From positions 1 to 7,039 of the forward strand of contig JAFACJ010000937.1 in assembly GCA_023425615.1 (NCBI GenBank): DNA of 7,039 nucleotides. Direction: 5' to 3'. This document shows, piece by piece, positions 1-6,709 of this stretch. The notes beneath the pieces were generated by a model that was not told where the DNA came from, searched no databases, and worked only from the letters and a program-made list of their open reading frames with translations. Position 1 is the stretch's first letter. Each line of letters begins with the position of its first letter. The DNA is from Actinomycetes bacterium (GTDB lineage Bacteria; Actinomycetota; Actinomycetes; Streptosporangiales; Streptosporangiaceae). Both the position numbers and the translations under genes were made by a program.

Positions 1-64
1 CCCCGGCGGGGCCACGCCCACGCCCACAACTTCCCCTGCGGCACCGCGCCGACCGCGCTCCTGC

Positions 65-349
65 TCATCGCGGGTTCCCTGGGCCAGCATGGGGAAGGCG
101 CCTGGGTGCCTCGACTCGTGTGGGTGCCAGTGGCCGAGTCTCGCGGCGGGTGAGCTTGGAGAAGGCGTGGGAGAAGTTGTCGGGGTCCAGGGGCGTTCCG
201 GCCTCACCGCGACGCAGGCCGTAGGCGAGTGCGATCGTGATGGCCACGTCCAAGTGATGGCCGTTTGACGGGTTCCGAGAGGTCTTTGGCCTGGGTGATC
301 GCGCGTTCAGCAGGGTGGGAGCGGTCGGCTGGCGCGACGCTTCCTGCAC
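65..349 (-). pseudogene. Decayed tyrosine recombinase (phage integrase) fragment
   Basis: On the minus strand this stretch encodes AITIALAYGLRRGEA, which matches the box I region of actinobacterial tyrosine recombinases, where the first catalytic Arg lies. It is followed at once by GTPLDPDNFSHAFSKLTRR, a segment that in intact integrases comes some tens of residues later, so an internal deletion has joined the two. After LTRR the reading frame shifts: the neighbouring frame reads LGHWHPHESRHPGA and then MLAQGT (about 135-73), clearly the box II region (usual form HPHELRHSGAS..MLAQGT) with Leu changed to Ser. Recognisable similarity covers only about 259-73; the flanks and the catalytic Tyr region are not recognisable. 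The family normally has roughly 350-400 residues and acts as a DNA strand-exchange enzyme for integrative elements; this copy cannot be functional. The family call rests on remembered family motifs, not on a search. Confidence 0.72.
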
Positions 350-412
350 TTGCGGTGATGTAACTGTGGTTCGGATTGGTCTGCCTTCTGGTCTGTAAGC
401 GGGGCTGGTTGT
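350..412. other. Short gap with no gene; no terminator seen
   Basis: This gap lies between the integrase relic and the stop codon of the ABC permease. It holds a 7-base direct repeat (TGGTCTG at 377-383 and 389-395) but no convincing hairpin plus T-tract for ending the minus-strand operon. I see no promoter or gene in it. Confidence 0.4.
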
Positions 413-2209
413 TCACTTTGCTTCGGTGCTGAGGGTTGGGGCCACGGGGCGGTGGGCTGCGATGTGGGCGGGGATGGCGGTGAGCGCGGCTGTTATGGGT
501 AGGGCGGCTAGGGCGGCGGTGAGCAGGGACCAGGTGGGGGGCCAGGTCGTGTTCGCGGCGCTGAAGGGCAGGCACAGGATGATGCCCGTGGGGATGCCGG
601 TGAGGGCGCCGGGCAGGGTCGGTAGTAGTTGGACGGTGGACAGGCCGGCGGTGATCTGGCCGGGGGTGGCGCCTAGGGTGCGGGCGATGGCCATGGTGGG
701 GCGGGCTTCTTGTGCCGTGGTCCAGGTGATGGTGATGGTGTTGATGGCGGCGAGGGTGATCAGCGCGGCGGTGACGCCGAGTATCACGTGGTGTTCTTGG
801 GCGTCTCGCAGATCGTTCGCCATGGAGGAGCCCGGGTAGCCCTTCAGGGGTTGGGCGTGGATCACCAGCAGGCCTGTGATCATGGTCAGTGTGGTCGCGG
901 TGTTGCAGGCGTGCAGGATCGCGCGGCCGGGGCGGCGGGCGATCAGACGGAGCCCGAGGAGGAGCGGGGTCGGCAGCAGCGCGGACAGTCTGGTCAGGTG
1001 GGCTCGGTGCCGGGGCTGGTGGACGCCGTCGGCGAGTGCGGTGACGGTTTCGGTGCGCGCGGCCCGCACGGTCGGGCCGAGGGTGATGAGGCACATCGCG
1101 GCAAGGGCGACGACGGTCGTGACGGCGATGGTGCCGCCGGTCGGTCCGGTGGCGGTGGTGATCAGGCCGGCGCTGGGATTGATGATGGCGGGCTCGATCA
1201 GCCGCGCGGCGATCAGCCCCAGCGCGTCGGCGAGAAGCGCCAGGGTCAGGTATTCGGCGAACAGGACGGCGGCGATGAGGCCGGGTGTGGCGCCGACCGC
1301 CTTGAGCAGTCCCACCCGGCGGGTCTGCTTGGCCGCGCGTCCCGCGGCCAGCGTGGCCACGCCGCCGATGGCCAGGAAGCCGAGCAGCCAGCCGCCGATG
1401 ACCAGGATCGGCTGGCTGCCCTTGAGCATGACCGAGTCCTGCTCGGCTATCTGCTGCCAGGCTCTGAGGTTCACCCAGGTGTCGGCGAACGCCGGGTCCA
1501 TGGCGGCCGGGTCATGCCGCGTCCACTCCTGGGCCGTGTCGGGATCCCGCAGCTTCAGGTTGATGAAGGAGGTCACCGGGATATCGGTCGATTCCAGTGC
1601 CCGGGTGTCCCGTTCGGCCAGCCAGACCAGGCCGCCGCCGTCGCTCGGCCCGCCGCCCGGACCGATCTCCGGCGCCCACGGGTAGACCGCGTGGGCCGCG
1701 GTCACCGCGATCCCGACGACGGGAAGCGAGCGGCCGGCGACGGTGACGTGGTCGCCCACGTGGACGTCCAGAGCGGTGGCGAAGCCGCGCTCGACCACGG
1801 CGCCTCCGGGGCGTACCCAGCTGCCCGAGGTCACCAGCGGGCGGTCGACCGGGCCCGGTGCCGTATCGGCGCCCTGCACCACCGCGGCTCCCGTGGAGCC
1901 GTGCGCCGTGAGCGTCGTGTAGTACTGACGGTAGGGCCCGCTGTGCGCGACCACCCCGCGCGCGTGCTCCAAGGACTTCAAGGCCGTGATCGTGGCCCGG
2001 CTGGTGCCAGGTGAGAGCGCGACCACGTCGGGTCCGGCCGTGGCCGCCCGTGTGTGCCGGTACAGCGTGTCGGTCGCCCCGCCCAGCGACATGCCCAGGC
2101 TCAACGCGGCGGTGGCGGCGGCGATCGCGAAGAGGAGCATCGCGGCCTGGCCGGGATGGCGACGCACGTCGGCCAGGACAAGGCGGGACACCAGCAGGAT
2201 GCGGCCCAC
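413..2209 (-). CDS. ABC transporter permease, FtsX/MacB-type
   Basis: This is the membrane subunit of an ABC transporter of the MacB/LolCE/FtsX class, which moves substrates (often antibiotics, peptides or lipoproteins) by mechanotransmission rather than a classic channel. The 598-residue product has a cytoplasmic start and TM1 near 20-42. A large extracytoplasmic domain follows (about 43-266, MacB_PCD-like). A first FtsX core has TMs near 267-290, 311-336 and 360-380, with the coupling motif [11 protein letters not shown] at 300-310. The second core has TMs near 428-450, 473-498, 517-549 and 557-582, with the parallel motif ARTLGATPG at 509-517. The external loop of the second half is only about 25 residues, so the two halves are unequal. 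The GTG start is supported by GGAGGA 9 bases upstream. It is the last gene of the padR-ATPase-permease operon. The substrate cannot be told from sequence. The last third uses CTA and ATA codons that are rare elsewhere in the window. Confidence 0.93.
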   Translation of the reverse strand: MGRILLVSRLVLADVRRHPGQAAMLLFAIAAATAALSLGMSLGGATDTLYRHTRAATAGPDVVALSPGTSRATITALKSLEHARGVVAHSGPYRQYYTTLTAHGSTGAAVVQGADTAPGPVDRPLVTSGSWVRPGGAVVERGFATALDVHVGDHVTVAGRSLPVVGIAVTAAHAVYPWAPEIGPGGGPSDGGGLVWLAERDTRALESTDIPVTSFINLKLRDPDTAQEWTRHDPAAMDPAFADTWVNLRAWQQIAEQDSVMLKGSQPILVIGGWLLGFLAIGGVATLAAGRAAKQTRRVGLLKAVGATPGLIAAVLFAEYLTLALLADALGLIAARLIEPAIINPSAGLITTATGPTGGTIAVTTVVALAAMCLITLGPTVRAARTETVTALADGVHQPRHRAHLTRLSALLPTPLLLGLRLIARRPGRAILHACNTATTLTMITGLLVIHAQPLKGYPGSSMANDLRDAQEHHVILGVTAALITLAAINTITITWTTAQEARPTMAIARTLGATPGQITAGLSTVQLLPTLPGALTGIPTGIILCLPFSAANTTWPPTWSLLTAALAALPITAALTAIPAHIAAHRPVAPTLSTEAK

Positions 2210-2214
2210 GGCGT

Positions 2215-2952
2215 TCAGTCCTCCAGCCTGATCTGGTCGGCGAGCCGCCCGGCGCCGCCCGCCAGCCGGGTGTCGTCGACGAACATGCCGTCGCGCATCG
2301 AGACCAGCCGATCCGCGGTGGCCGCGACCCGCATGTCATGCGTGACGATCACGACGGTCTGCCCGGCGGCACGCAGCTCCCCCAAGAGCCGGAGCACCTC
2401 GCGTGTCGCCGCGGTGTCCAGGTTCCCGGTCGGCTCGTCGGCCAGCAGGACCAGCGGCTCGTTGGCCAGGGCGCGGGCGATGGCCACCCGCTGCCGCTGT
2501 CCCCCTGACAGCCGCCAGGGCAGATGCCGGGCGCGGTCGGCGAGCCCCATCTGCTCCAGCAGGACGGCCGCGCGGCGCCTGGCCGCGCGCGGCGAGCGGC
2601 CGGCCAGAAGCGCGGGCAGTTCCACGTTCTCCGCCGCGGACAGCTCCTCCACCAGGTGGAAGGCCTGGAAGACGAAGCCCACCGACCGGCGCCGCAGCCG
2701 GGCCAGCGCCCGCTCGCTCAGGGTGTCGATCCGCTGTCCGGCCAGCCACACCTCTCCGCCGGTGGGCCGCTCCAGACCGCCCAGCAGGTGGAGCAAGGTG
2801 GACTTCCCGCAGCCGCTGGGCCCGGTCACCGCCAGCATCTGGCCTGCCGGTACGTCCAGGTGGACCTCATCGACCGCCCGGACCAGGCTCTGCCCCTGGC
2901 CGTACCGCTTGCGCAGGCCACGGGTCTTCAGCACAGCGCCGAACTCGTTCAT
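2215..2952 (-). CDS. ABC transporter ATP-binding protein, LolD/MacB family
   Basis: This is the cytoplasmic ATPase that powers the FtsX-type permease encoded just downstream. All canonical elements are present in its 245 residues: Walker [10 protein letters not shown] at 44-52, Q-loop Gln96 in VFQAFHL, signature LSGGQRQR at 148-155, Walker [11 protein letters not shown] at 167-176 with catalytic Glu173, D-loop NLDT, and H-loop His205 in VIVTHD. The ADEPTGNLD form and the [19 protein letters not shown] stretch are characteristic of the LolD/MacB/FtsE group that pairs with FtsX-domain permeases. Length is normal for a stand-alone subunit. The ATG start overlaps the padR stop codon as ATGA, with GAGGG just upstream, so it is probably translationally coupled to padR. 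It appears intact; the transported substrate is unknown. Confidence 0.96.
   Translation of the reverse strand: MNEFGAVLKTRGLRKRYGQGQSLVRAVDEVHLDVPAGQMLAVTGPSGCGKSTLLHLLGGLERPTGGEVWLAGQRIDTLSERALARLRRRSVGFVFQAFHLVEELSAAENVELPALLAGRSPRAARRRAAVLLEQMGLADRARHLPWRLSGGQRQRVAIARALANEPLVLLADEPTGNLDTAATREVLRLLGELRAAGQTVVIVTHDMRVAATADRLVSMRDGMFVDDTRLAGGAGRLADQIRLED
2219..2224 (-). promoter_or_regulatory. Ribosome binding site for the permease
   Basis: The minus strand reads GGAGGA, 9 bases before the GTG at 2209. It lies within the last codons and stop of the ATPase gene (CTG GAG GAC TGA), so termination on the ATPase gene and initiation of the permease are likely coupled. It fixes GTG as the permease start, since no ATG has a comparable site. 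Confidence 0.8.
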
Positions 2953-3482
2953 GCGCCCTCGGATTCGTTCGCGGCCTTCGACCAGACGCGTTCACAGGCC
3001 TCCAGCCAGCGCAGATCCGCTTGCAGCCGCAACGCGACACCTTCCAGCAGCAGGCCGGCGGTCGAGTCGTCCGGTTCGGCCAGTACCGCGTGCTGCACTT
3101 CGCCCAGGCGCCGCAGCAGTTCCCGGCGCTGCGCGTCCACCAGCTCCACCGGGTCGGCGAGCCGTGCCGCCGCGGCGGCGGCGAGTTTGAGGTGGAACTC
3201 CGCCAGGTTCGGTTTCGGCCAGTTCACCTCGGCCAGCCAGGCCGACACCCGCTGCTGTCCGGCCGGCGTCAGCGCGTACACCTTGCGGTCCGGCCGATCC
3301 GGCAGCCCGTCCGCGTGCTCGCAGACGACCAGTCCCGCTTTCTCCAGCCGGGCCAGGGTCACATAGACCTGACCCGCGTTCATCGACTCCCCCAGCGGCC
3401 CGAGAGCCCGCCGCAACCGCGCGCGCAAGTGGTACCCGTGTGACGGTTCCTTCGCGAGCATCGCCAGCACCGCGTCCTGCAT
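2949..3482 (-). CDS. PadR-family transcriptional regulator
   Basis: This 177-residue protein begins directly in a PadR winged-helix domain. [16 protein letters not shown] (8-23) matches the usual helix 1-2 motif (xLLxxxPxHGYxL). [19 protein letters not shown] (34-52) holds the recognition helix. [15 protein letters not shown] (61-75) is the wing (usual form RKxYxLTxxG). The C-terminal part (about 90-170) is Ala/Leu/Arg-rich and helical, as expected of the Vir_act_alpha_C dimerisation region. PadR proteins are mostly ligand-responsive repressors of neighbouring genes, often multidrug transporters. Here padR is the first gene of an operon with an ABC ATPase and permease, and its promoter contains repeats that could be its operator, so autoregulation and control of the transporter are inferred. 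The ATG has AGGGGG a few bases upstream. The effector is unknown. Confidence 0.94.
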   Translation of the reverse strand: MQDAVLAMLAKEPSHGYHLRARLRRALGPLGESMNAGQVYVTLARLEKAGLVVCEHADGLPDRPDRKVYALTPAGQQRVSAWLAEVNWPKPNLAEFHLKLAAAAAARLADPVELVDAQRRELLRRLGEVQHAVLAEPDDSTAGLLLEGVALRLQADLRWLEACERVWSKAANESEGA

Positions 3483-3490
3483 GTGTCCCC

Positions 3491-3525
3491 CTAACGGCTG
3501 GCTAATAGATAGCGGTTAGCTAATA
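3491..3525. promoter_or_regulatory. Candidate PadR operator with inverted and direct repeats
   Basis: Several overlapping repeats lie on the -10 and spacer of the padR promoter. CTAACGGCT (3491-3499) is the inverse of AGCGGTTAG (3511-3519) with one mismatch. GCTAA (3501-3505) and TTAGC (3516-3520) form an exact inverted repeat with a 10-base gap. GCTAATA occurs at 3501-3507 and again at 3519-3525, 18 bases apart. Protein binding here would block RNA polymerase, as is usual for PadR autorepression. The assignment to PadR is an inference from location and symmetry; the exact half-sites are uncertain. Confidence 0.55.
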
Positions 3526-3535
3526 CGGGTGTCAA
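3506..3535 (-). promoter_or_regulatory. Promoter of the padR-ABC operon
   Basis: On the minus strand TTGACA (3535-3530) matches the -35 consensus exactly and is followed after 18 bases by TATCTA (3511-3506), a fair -10. Transcription would begin near 3499, giving a short leader of about 17 bases that contains the AGGGGG ribosome binding site before the ATG at 3482. The site is noticeably AT-richer than its surroundings. No start site has been measured. Confidence 0.7.
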
Positions 3536-3643
3536 AGCCGGCCATCCGCGAAACCGGGCATCCCTCGCGGTGCAGCCGCCTCGGTCACGACGCGGCAGGA
3601 AGACCGCGGGTCGGCGGACAGCCCCATGGTCCGGAGGTCGGTC

Positions 3644-3649
3644 TACAGT
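3644..3649 (+). promoter_or_regulatory. -10 element giving a leaderless start
   Basis: TACAGT fits the actinobacterial -10 pattern TANNNT and sits 6 bases before an in-frame GTG at 3656. This spacing is typical of leaderless mRNAs, in which transcription starts at the first base of the start codon. No clear -35 is visible at the right distance, which is common for such promoters. It is the main reason for preferring GTG 3656 over the ATG at 3626, which has no ribosome binding site. Confidence 0.5.
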
Positions 3650-3655
3650 GGCGCT

Positions 3656-5101
3656 GTGATCTCTCCCGGGCTGGCATACGAGGTCGCTTTCCGTCCGCAC
3701 CGGCTTGCCGCCGCGCACGCTCATCGGGACCTGCTGGCATGGGTGGTCGATCTTCCGGGCGCCACCGCGGATCCCGGGTTCTGGAAGGCGGTCGAGACCG
3801 CGGGCGGGATCTCGGAGACCGAGTGCCGGATCGCCGCCGACGAGTTCGCGGACCTGGCGGACCGCGCTCGTGACGGCGGGTTCGAGCTGCTCCCCCCGCC
3901 GGTGTCGGAGGCCGGATGGCCGTTCTGGCTCGCCGATCTGGCGGCGCGGGCACGGCCGCTGCTCTCTGATCCGCACGTCGCCCTGGCGTTCGAGGCGGGC
4001 ATGGCCGCGGGCGGGTTGAGGGCCGGGTGGGCTCGCGTTCAGAGCCTTGCCTTTCTGCGCGCCTCCGCGCCCGATCAGCCGGATCTCGCGCGAGAGGCCG
4101 CCCGATACGTCACCGAGCTGCCCGCCATCGGGGATCGGCTCAGGGACGTGCTCGCCCGGACGGGCAGGCCCCTGGTCGCCGCCAAGAGCGACAGCCTTCG
4201 CGACTGGCTCGCCCGCGCGCCACGCCCCGACGCCACGTCGAGCCCCGGCTGGGATTCGGCGTACGCGCACCTGGACTGGTGGGCCGGCACCCTCGACCTC
4301 ATTCTGGCGGCTGTCGGCGGCGCGCTCGACGTGCCGCTCGATCCGGTCCCCGCCGGTGATCCCGGCCCCGAGGAACGCCGCGCGATGGCCTATGTCCTTG
4401 CCTGTCCCCACGCGGACGGGCCGCGGCTGCGGATCGCCGAACTCGCCGGGGCGCGCCGCGATCCCCGGGCCGAGCTGATCCGCTTGCAGTTCGAGATCCG
4501 CGACCTCAAGGCCCGCGGGGAGCTGCCCGGCCGCCAGCCTTACCGCGTCCAGCAGCTGATCGGCGCGCATCCGGAATGGACGGCGCCGCTCACCGTGATG
4601 GGGGCGCGTGATGTGGAGTTCGACCGCGGGTTCCCCTGGCATGTGACGATCGACGCGACCACGTTCCTGGAACACGCCGCCGAGCTGTTCGCCCTGGCGC
4701 CGATCGGCTCGGTCCGGCTGACCGGCGGCCTCGACGGCAGGGGTGCCCTGCTCGCGGCACGCCCCGAACTGGCGAGGCTCACCGCCCTGAACCTCTCAGA
4801 ACAGGGGGTGACCGATGCCGATCTGACCGCGCTGACCCGCTCGTACTACCTGCGTGAGCTGCGCGTCCTCCGCCTCGACCGCAACAAGATCACCGGACGG
4901 GGCGTCGATGCGCTCGCCGGTTCGTGGGAGCTGCCCGCGCTCGCCCGGGTCTCGCTCGCCTTCAATCCCTGCGACGATCCCGTCGACGGCCTCGAGTACA
5001 TCGACGAGATCCGTCGGATACGGGTGCCGACCGAGGCGGGCCGTGCGCTGGAGCGCGAACACGGCCATGTGCGCTGGCTGCACCCGGACGACGGCGACTA
5101 G
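3656..5101 (+). CDS. TIGR02996 domain / leucine-rich repeat protein
   Basis: From the preferred GTG the product has 481 residues. The first 235 or so are Ala/Arg/Asp-rich, probably helical, and match no family I recognise. Residues about 242-283 resemble the TIGR02996 repeat-companion domain (AYVLACPHADGPRLRIAEL, then RRDPRAELIRLQFEI; usual form ...RLVYADWLEERGDPRAEFIRLQ). Next comes the stretch that usually follows it (FDRGFPWHVTIDATTFLEHA, about 322-341, then ELFALAPIGSVRLTGG). Residues about 372-444 contain leucine-rich repeats (LTALNLSEQGVTDADL, LRVLRLDRNKITGRGV, LARVSLAFNPC), which usually bind proteins. No signal peptide or membrane segment is seen, so it is probably cytoplasmic. An ATG at 3626 would add 10 residues but lacks a ribosome binding site. 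The gene is divergent from padR and converges on the YwqK-like gene, sharing CTAG at the stops. Its biological role is unknown. Confidence 0.88.
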   Translation: MISPGLAYEVAFRPHRLAAAHAHRDLLAWVVDLPGATADPGFWKAVETAGGISETECRIAADEFADLADRARDGGFELLPPPVSEAGWPFWLADLAARARPLLSDPHVALAFEAGMAAGGLRAGWARVQSLAFLRASAPDQPDLAREAARYVTELPAIGDRLRDVLARTGRPLVAAKSDSLRDWLARAPRPDATSSPGWDSAYAHLDWWAGTLDLILAAVGGALDVPLDPVPAGDPGPEERRAMAYVLACPHADGPRLRIAELAGARRDPRAELIRLQFEIRDLKARGELPGRQPYRVQQLIGAHPEWTAPLTVMGARDVEFDRGFPWHVTIDATTFLEHAAELFALAPIGSVRLTGGLDGRGALLAARPELARLTALNLSEQGVTDADLTALTRSYYLRELRVLRLDRNKITGRGVDALAGSWELPALARVSLAFNPCDDPVDGLEYIDEIRRIRVPTEAGRALEREHGHVRWLHPDDGD

Positions 5102-5520
5102 GGCGGTCCGGACCGTTCGCGTGCCCTCCGCTGCTGGTCTTCCTTCTGTTCCAGCACCCACCGGTACTGGGAGTCGTTCTCGTCGATGTGGAACTCCTCA
5201 AGGAGCCGCCCGTCCTCGTCCCAGTACATACGCCAGATCACGGTGCCGAACTGGCAGTACCTCTCGGCCGCCAGGCCGCCGTCCTCGTACCACTGACGCT
5301 CGAGCCCATGGCAGACGCCGCCGTCGAGCGGAGTCTCAAGGAGCAGCCTTCCCGAGCTGCTGTACTCCCGGCAGAGACCGTCCCTGTAACCGATGACGAA
5401 ATCCTGTTCGCCGCGGAGCGAACCGTCCGGCCAGTATTCGACCGCCGTCCCGGTGAACAGTTCTCCTTCGTAGAAGAAACCGTCGTCGTACTCAAGCAGA
5501 TCCCAGTCGACTCGGATCAC
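5098..5520 (-). CDS. YwqK-family (MORN-like repeat) protein
   Basis: The product has 140 residues from the GTG at 5520 (MIRVDWDLLEYDD). It consists of MORN_2-like repeats with the usual Y-x-G / G-x-x-x-x-Y-x-x-G-x-L spacing: YEGELFTGTAVEYWPDGSLR, YRDGLCREYSSSGRLLLE, HGLERQWYEDGGLAAERY, and a final RMYWDEDGRLLEEFHI. This is the pattern of COG2849 (YwqK). The Bacillus subtilis member is described as the antitoxin of the YwqJ deaminase toxin; many other members are orphan proteins of unknown role. It is acidic in the repeat region, with no signal peptide or membrane segment. The open frame extends upstream to a GTG at 5604, but those 28 residues are Arg/Glu-rich and unlike the family. GTG 5520 has a purine-rich AGAAGGGAA about 10 bases upstream and starts where homologues typically do. 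No partner toxin lies beside it. Its stop overlaps that of the convergent leucine-rich repeat gene. Confidence 0.85.
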   Translation of the reverse strand: MIRVDWDLLEYDDGFFYEGELFTGTAVEYWPDGSLRGEQDFVIGYRDGLCREYSSSGRLLLETPLDGGVCHGLERQWYEDGGLAAERYCQFGTVIWRMYWDEDGRLLEEFHIDENDSQYRWVLEQKEDQQRRARERSGPP

Positions 5521-5672
5521 TGCCGCACTGTTCCCTTCTCCCCTCCGACGGGCCTCTCTGGTCCGCGCCGACGGGTGTTCTCGTGATTCTGGAGGAGTCT
5601 CCACAAGGGTCGGGTGTGGCTGGCCGGGAGAGAACCTGGGTACGGCTGTTCGTGGGGAGCATCGCAGTGCAC

Positions 5673-5703
5673 CGGCGGCGGGCCACCGGTCTCGCCGCCG
5701 CCG
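5673..5703 (+). promoter_or_regulatory. GC-rich hairpin in the leader of the oxidoreductase gene
   Basis: CGGCGGCGG (5673-5681) pairs perfectly with CCGCCGCCG (5695-5703) around a 13-base loop that itself contains ACCGGT. The stem is nine G-C pairs and ends 17 bases before the ribosome binding site GAAAGGA (5721-5727). A TCCTTCTTCG stretch follows. It could act as a leader structure, an attenuator or a protein site, or be chance in such GC-rich DNA. No T-tract supports a classic terminator. Confidence 0.4.
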
Positions 5704-5732
5704 TCCTTCTTCGACGACGCGAAAGGATCGTG

Positions 5733-6701
5733 ATGAGTCACGACGCGAACGGCACCCCGGGTGCGTCCCGGACGATGATGGCGCTGCGTGCGCACGAACG
5801 GGGCGGGCCCGAGAAGCTGGTCTACGAGACGGCGCCCAGGCCGGTACCCGGCTCCGGGGAGGTGCTGATCACGGTGCACGCCGCCGCGATCACGTTCGCG
5901 GAGCTGAGCTGGGACCCGTCGTGGACCACCCTGGACGGCCGTGACCGCACCCCGGTCATCCCCTCCCACGAGGTGGCGGGGACGGTGGCCGAACTGGGGC
6001 CCTCGGTCACCGGCGTCGCCGTCGGCGACCCCGTCTACGGGCTGATCGACTTCGATCGGGACGGGGCTGCCGCCGAGTTCGTCACCGCCCCGGCCCGGAC
6101 TCTCGCCCGCGCGCCCGCCTCGGTGTCCTACGCCGAGTCGGCCGCGCTGCCGCTGTCCGCGCTCACCGCCTGGCAGGCGCTGGTCGACCACGCCCACACT
6201 GCCGAAGGCGAGGAGGTCCTGGTGCACGGCGGGGCGGGCGGGGTCGGTGTCTACGCGGTGCAGATCGCCGCGCTGCTCGGCGCGCGCGTGACAGCCACCG
6301 GCCGGTCCCGCGACGCCGACTTCGTGCGGCGGCTGGGCGCCGCGCGGTTCATCGACTTCACCAGCGAGAGGTTCGACGAGGTCGCCTCCAGGTTCGACGT
6401 CGTCCTGGACACCGTGGGCGGCGACACCTTGGAGCGGTCCTACGGCGTGCTGGCTCCGGGCGGCCGGGTGGTCACCCTGGGCGCGCCGCCCGCGCCCGAC
6501 CACCTGGCCCGGTTCGGGACGTCCGCGACCTTCTTCATCGTGACGCCCGACGCCGCCCAGCTCACCCATCTTGCCCGTCTGGTCGACGAGGGCGGACTGC
6601 GCCCGGTGGTGAGCCGTACCTTCGCTCTCCACGACGGGCGGCGGGCGTTCGAAAGCGGCACCCTGCCGCACGATCCGGGCAAGACCGTGCTCATCCCTTG
6701 A
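5733..6701 (+). CDS. NADP-dependent oxidoreductase, zinc-free MDR (quinone oxidoreductase-like)
   Basis: This 322-residue protein belongs to the medium-chain dehydrogenase/reductase superfamily, close to quinone oxidoreductases and related enoyl reductases, which use NADPH to reduce quinones or activated double bonds. The N-terminal GroES-like domain (about 17-125) has MMALRAHERGGPEKLVYE, IPSHEVAGTVAELG (76-89) and VGDPVYGL (97-104). The Rossmann domain has the nucleotide-binding stretch VLVHGGAGGVGVYAVQIAALLGA's core GGAGGVG at 166-172. Later come FDVVLDTVGGDTLERSY and GGRVVTLGAPP, and the C-terminus has the family ending HDGRRAFESG...GKTVLIP. The Cys/His zinc ligands of alcohol dehydrogenases are absent, as expected for the zinc-free branch. 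The ATG at 5733 is chosen because GAAAGGA lies 5 bases upstream and homologues start near here; an open frame reaches back to 5583 but that extension is not family-like. The gene appears to be transcribed alone. The real substrate is unknown. Confidence 0.92.
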   Translation: MSHDANGTPGASRTMMALRAHERGGPEKLVYETAPRPVPGSGEVLITVHAAAITFAELSWDPSWTTLDGRDRTPVIPSHEVAGTVAELGPSVTGVAVGDPVYGLIDFDRDGAAAEFVTAPARTLARAPASVSYAESAALPLSALTAWQALVDHAHTAEGEEVLVHGGAGGVGVYAVQIAALLGARVTATGRSRDADFVRRLGAARFIDFTSERFDEVASRFDVVLDTVGGDTLERSYGVLAPGGRVVTLGAPPAPDHLARFGTSATFFIVTPDAAQLTHLARLVDEGGLRPVVSRTFALHDGRRAFESGTLPHDPGKTVLIP

Positions 6702-6709
6702 AAGGGATG
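6692..6709 (+). terminator. Hairpin across the oxidoreductase stop codon
   Basis: CATCCCT (6692-6698) pairs exactly with AGGGATG (6703-6709) around the tetraloop TGAA, which contains the TGA stop codon. No T-tract follows, so as a terminator it would be weak and non-canonical; a role in mRNA 3' end stability is equally possible. A second, imperfect hairpin lies at 6740-6758 (CGGC...GCCG with TTC/GAA inside). Confidence 0.4.

Noticed and set aside
1..153. Plus-strand open frame from the left edge (50 codons, includes GHAHAHNFPCGTAPTALLLIAG) ending in TGA at 151.
   Set aside because: It overlaps the integrase relic on the other strand for most of its length, resembles no family I know, and an edge-open frame of this size is common by chance in high-GC DNA.
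710..2014. Plus-strand open frame (434 codons) opposite the permease gene.
   Set aside because: It is a Gly/Arg/Asp-rich shadow of the FtsX-type permease, with no domain or plausible ribosome binding site.
3491..4675. Long minus-strand open frame (394 codons) opposite the leucine-rich repeat gene.
   Set aside because: It is the antisense shadow of a gene with recognisable domains, has low-complexity Arg/Gly/Pro content and no domain of its own.
5521..5604. N-terminal extension of the YwqK-like protein to a GTG at 5604.
   Set aside because: The added residues are Arg/Glu-rich and unlike the family, and a purine-rich ribosome binding site sits before GTG 5520.
5583..5732. N-terminal extension of the oxidoreductase to an ATG at 5583.
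   Set aside because: MDR proteins begin near MMALRAHE; the ATG at 5733 has GAAAGGA 5 bases upstream, and the extension spans the GC-rich hairpin.
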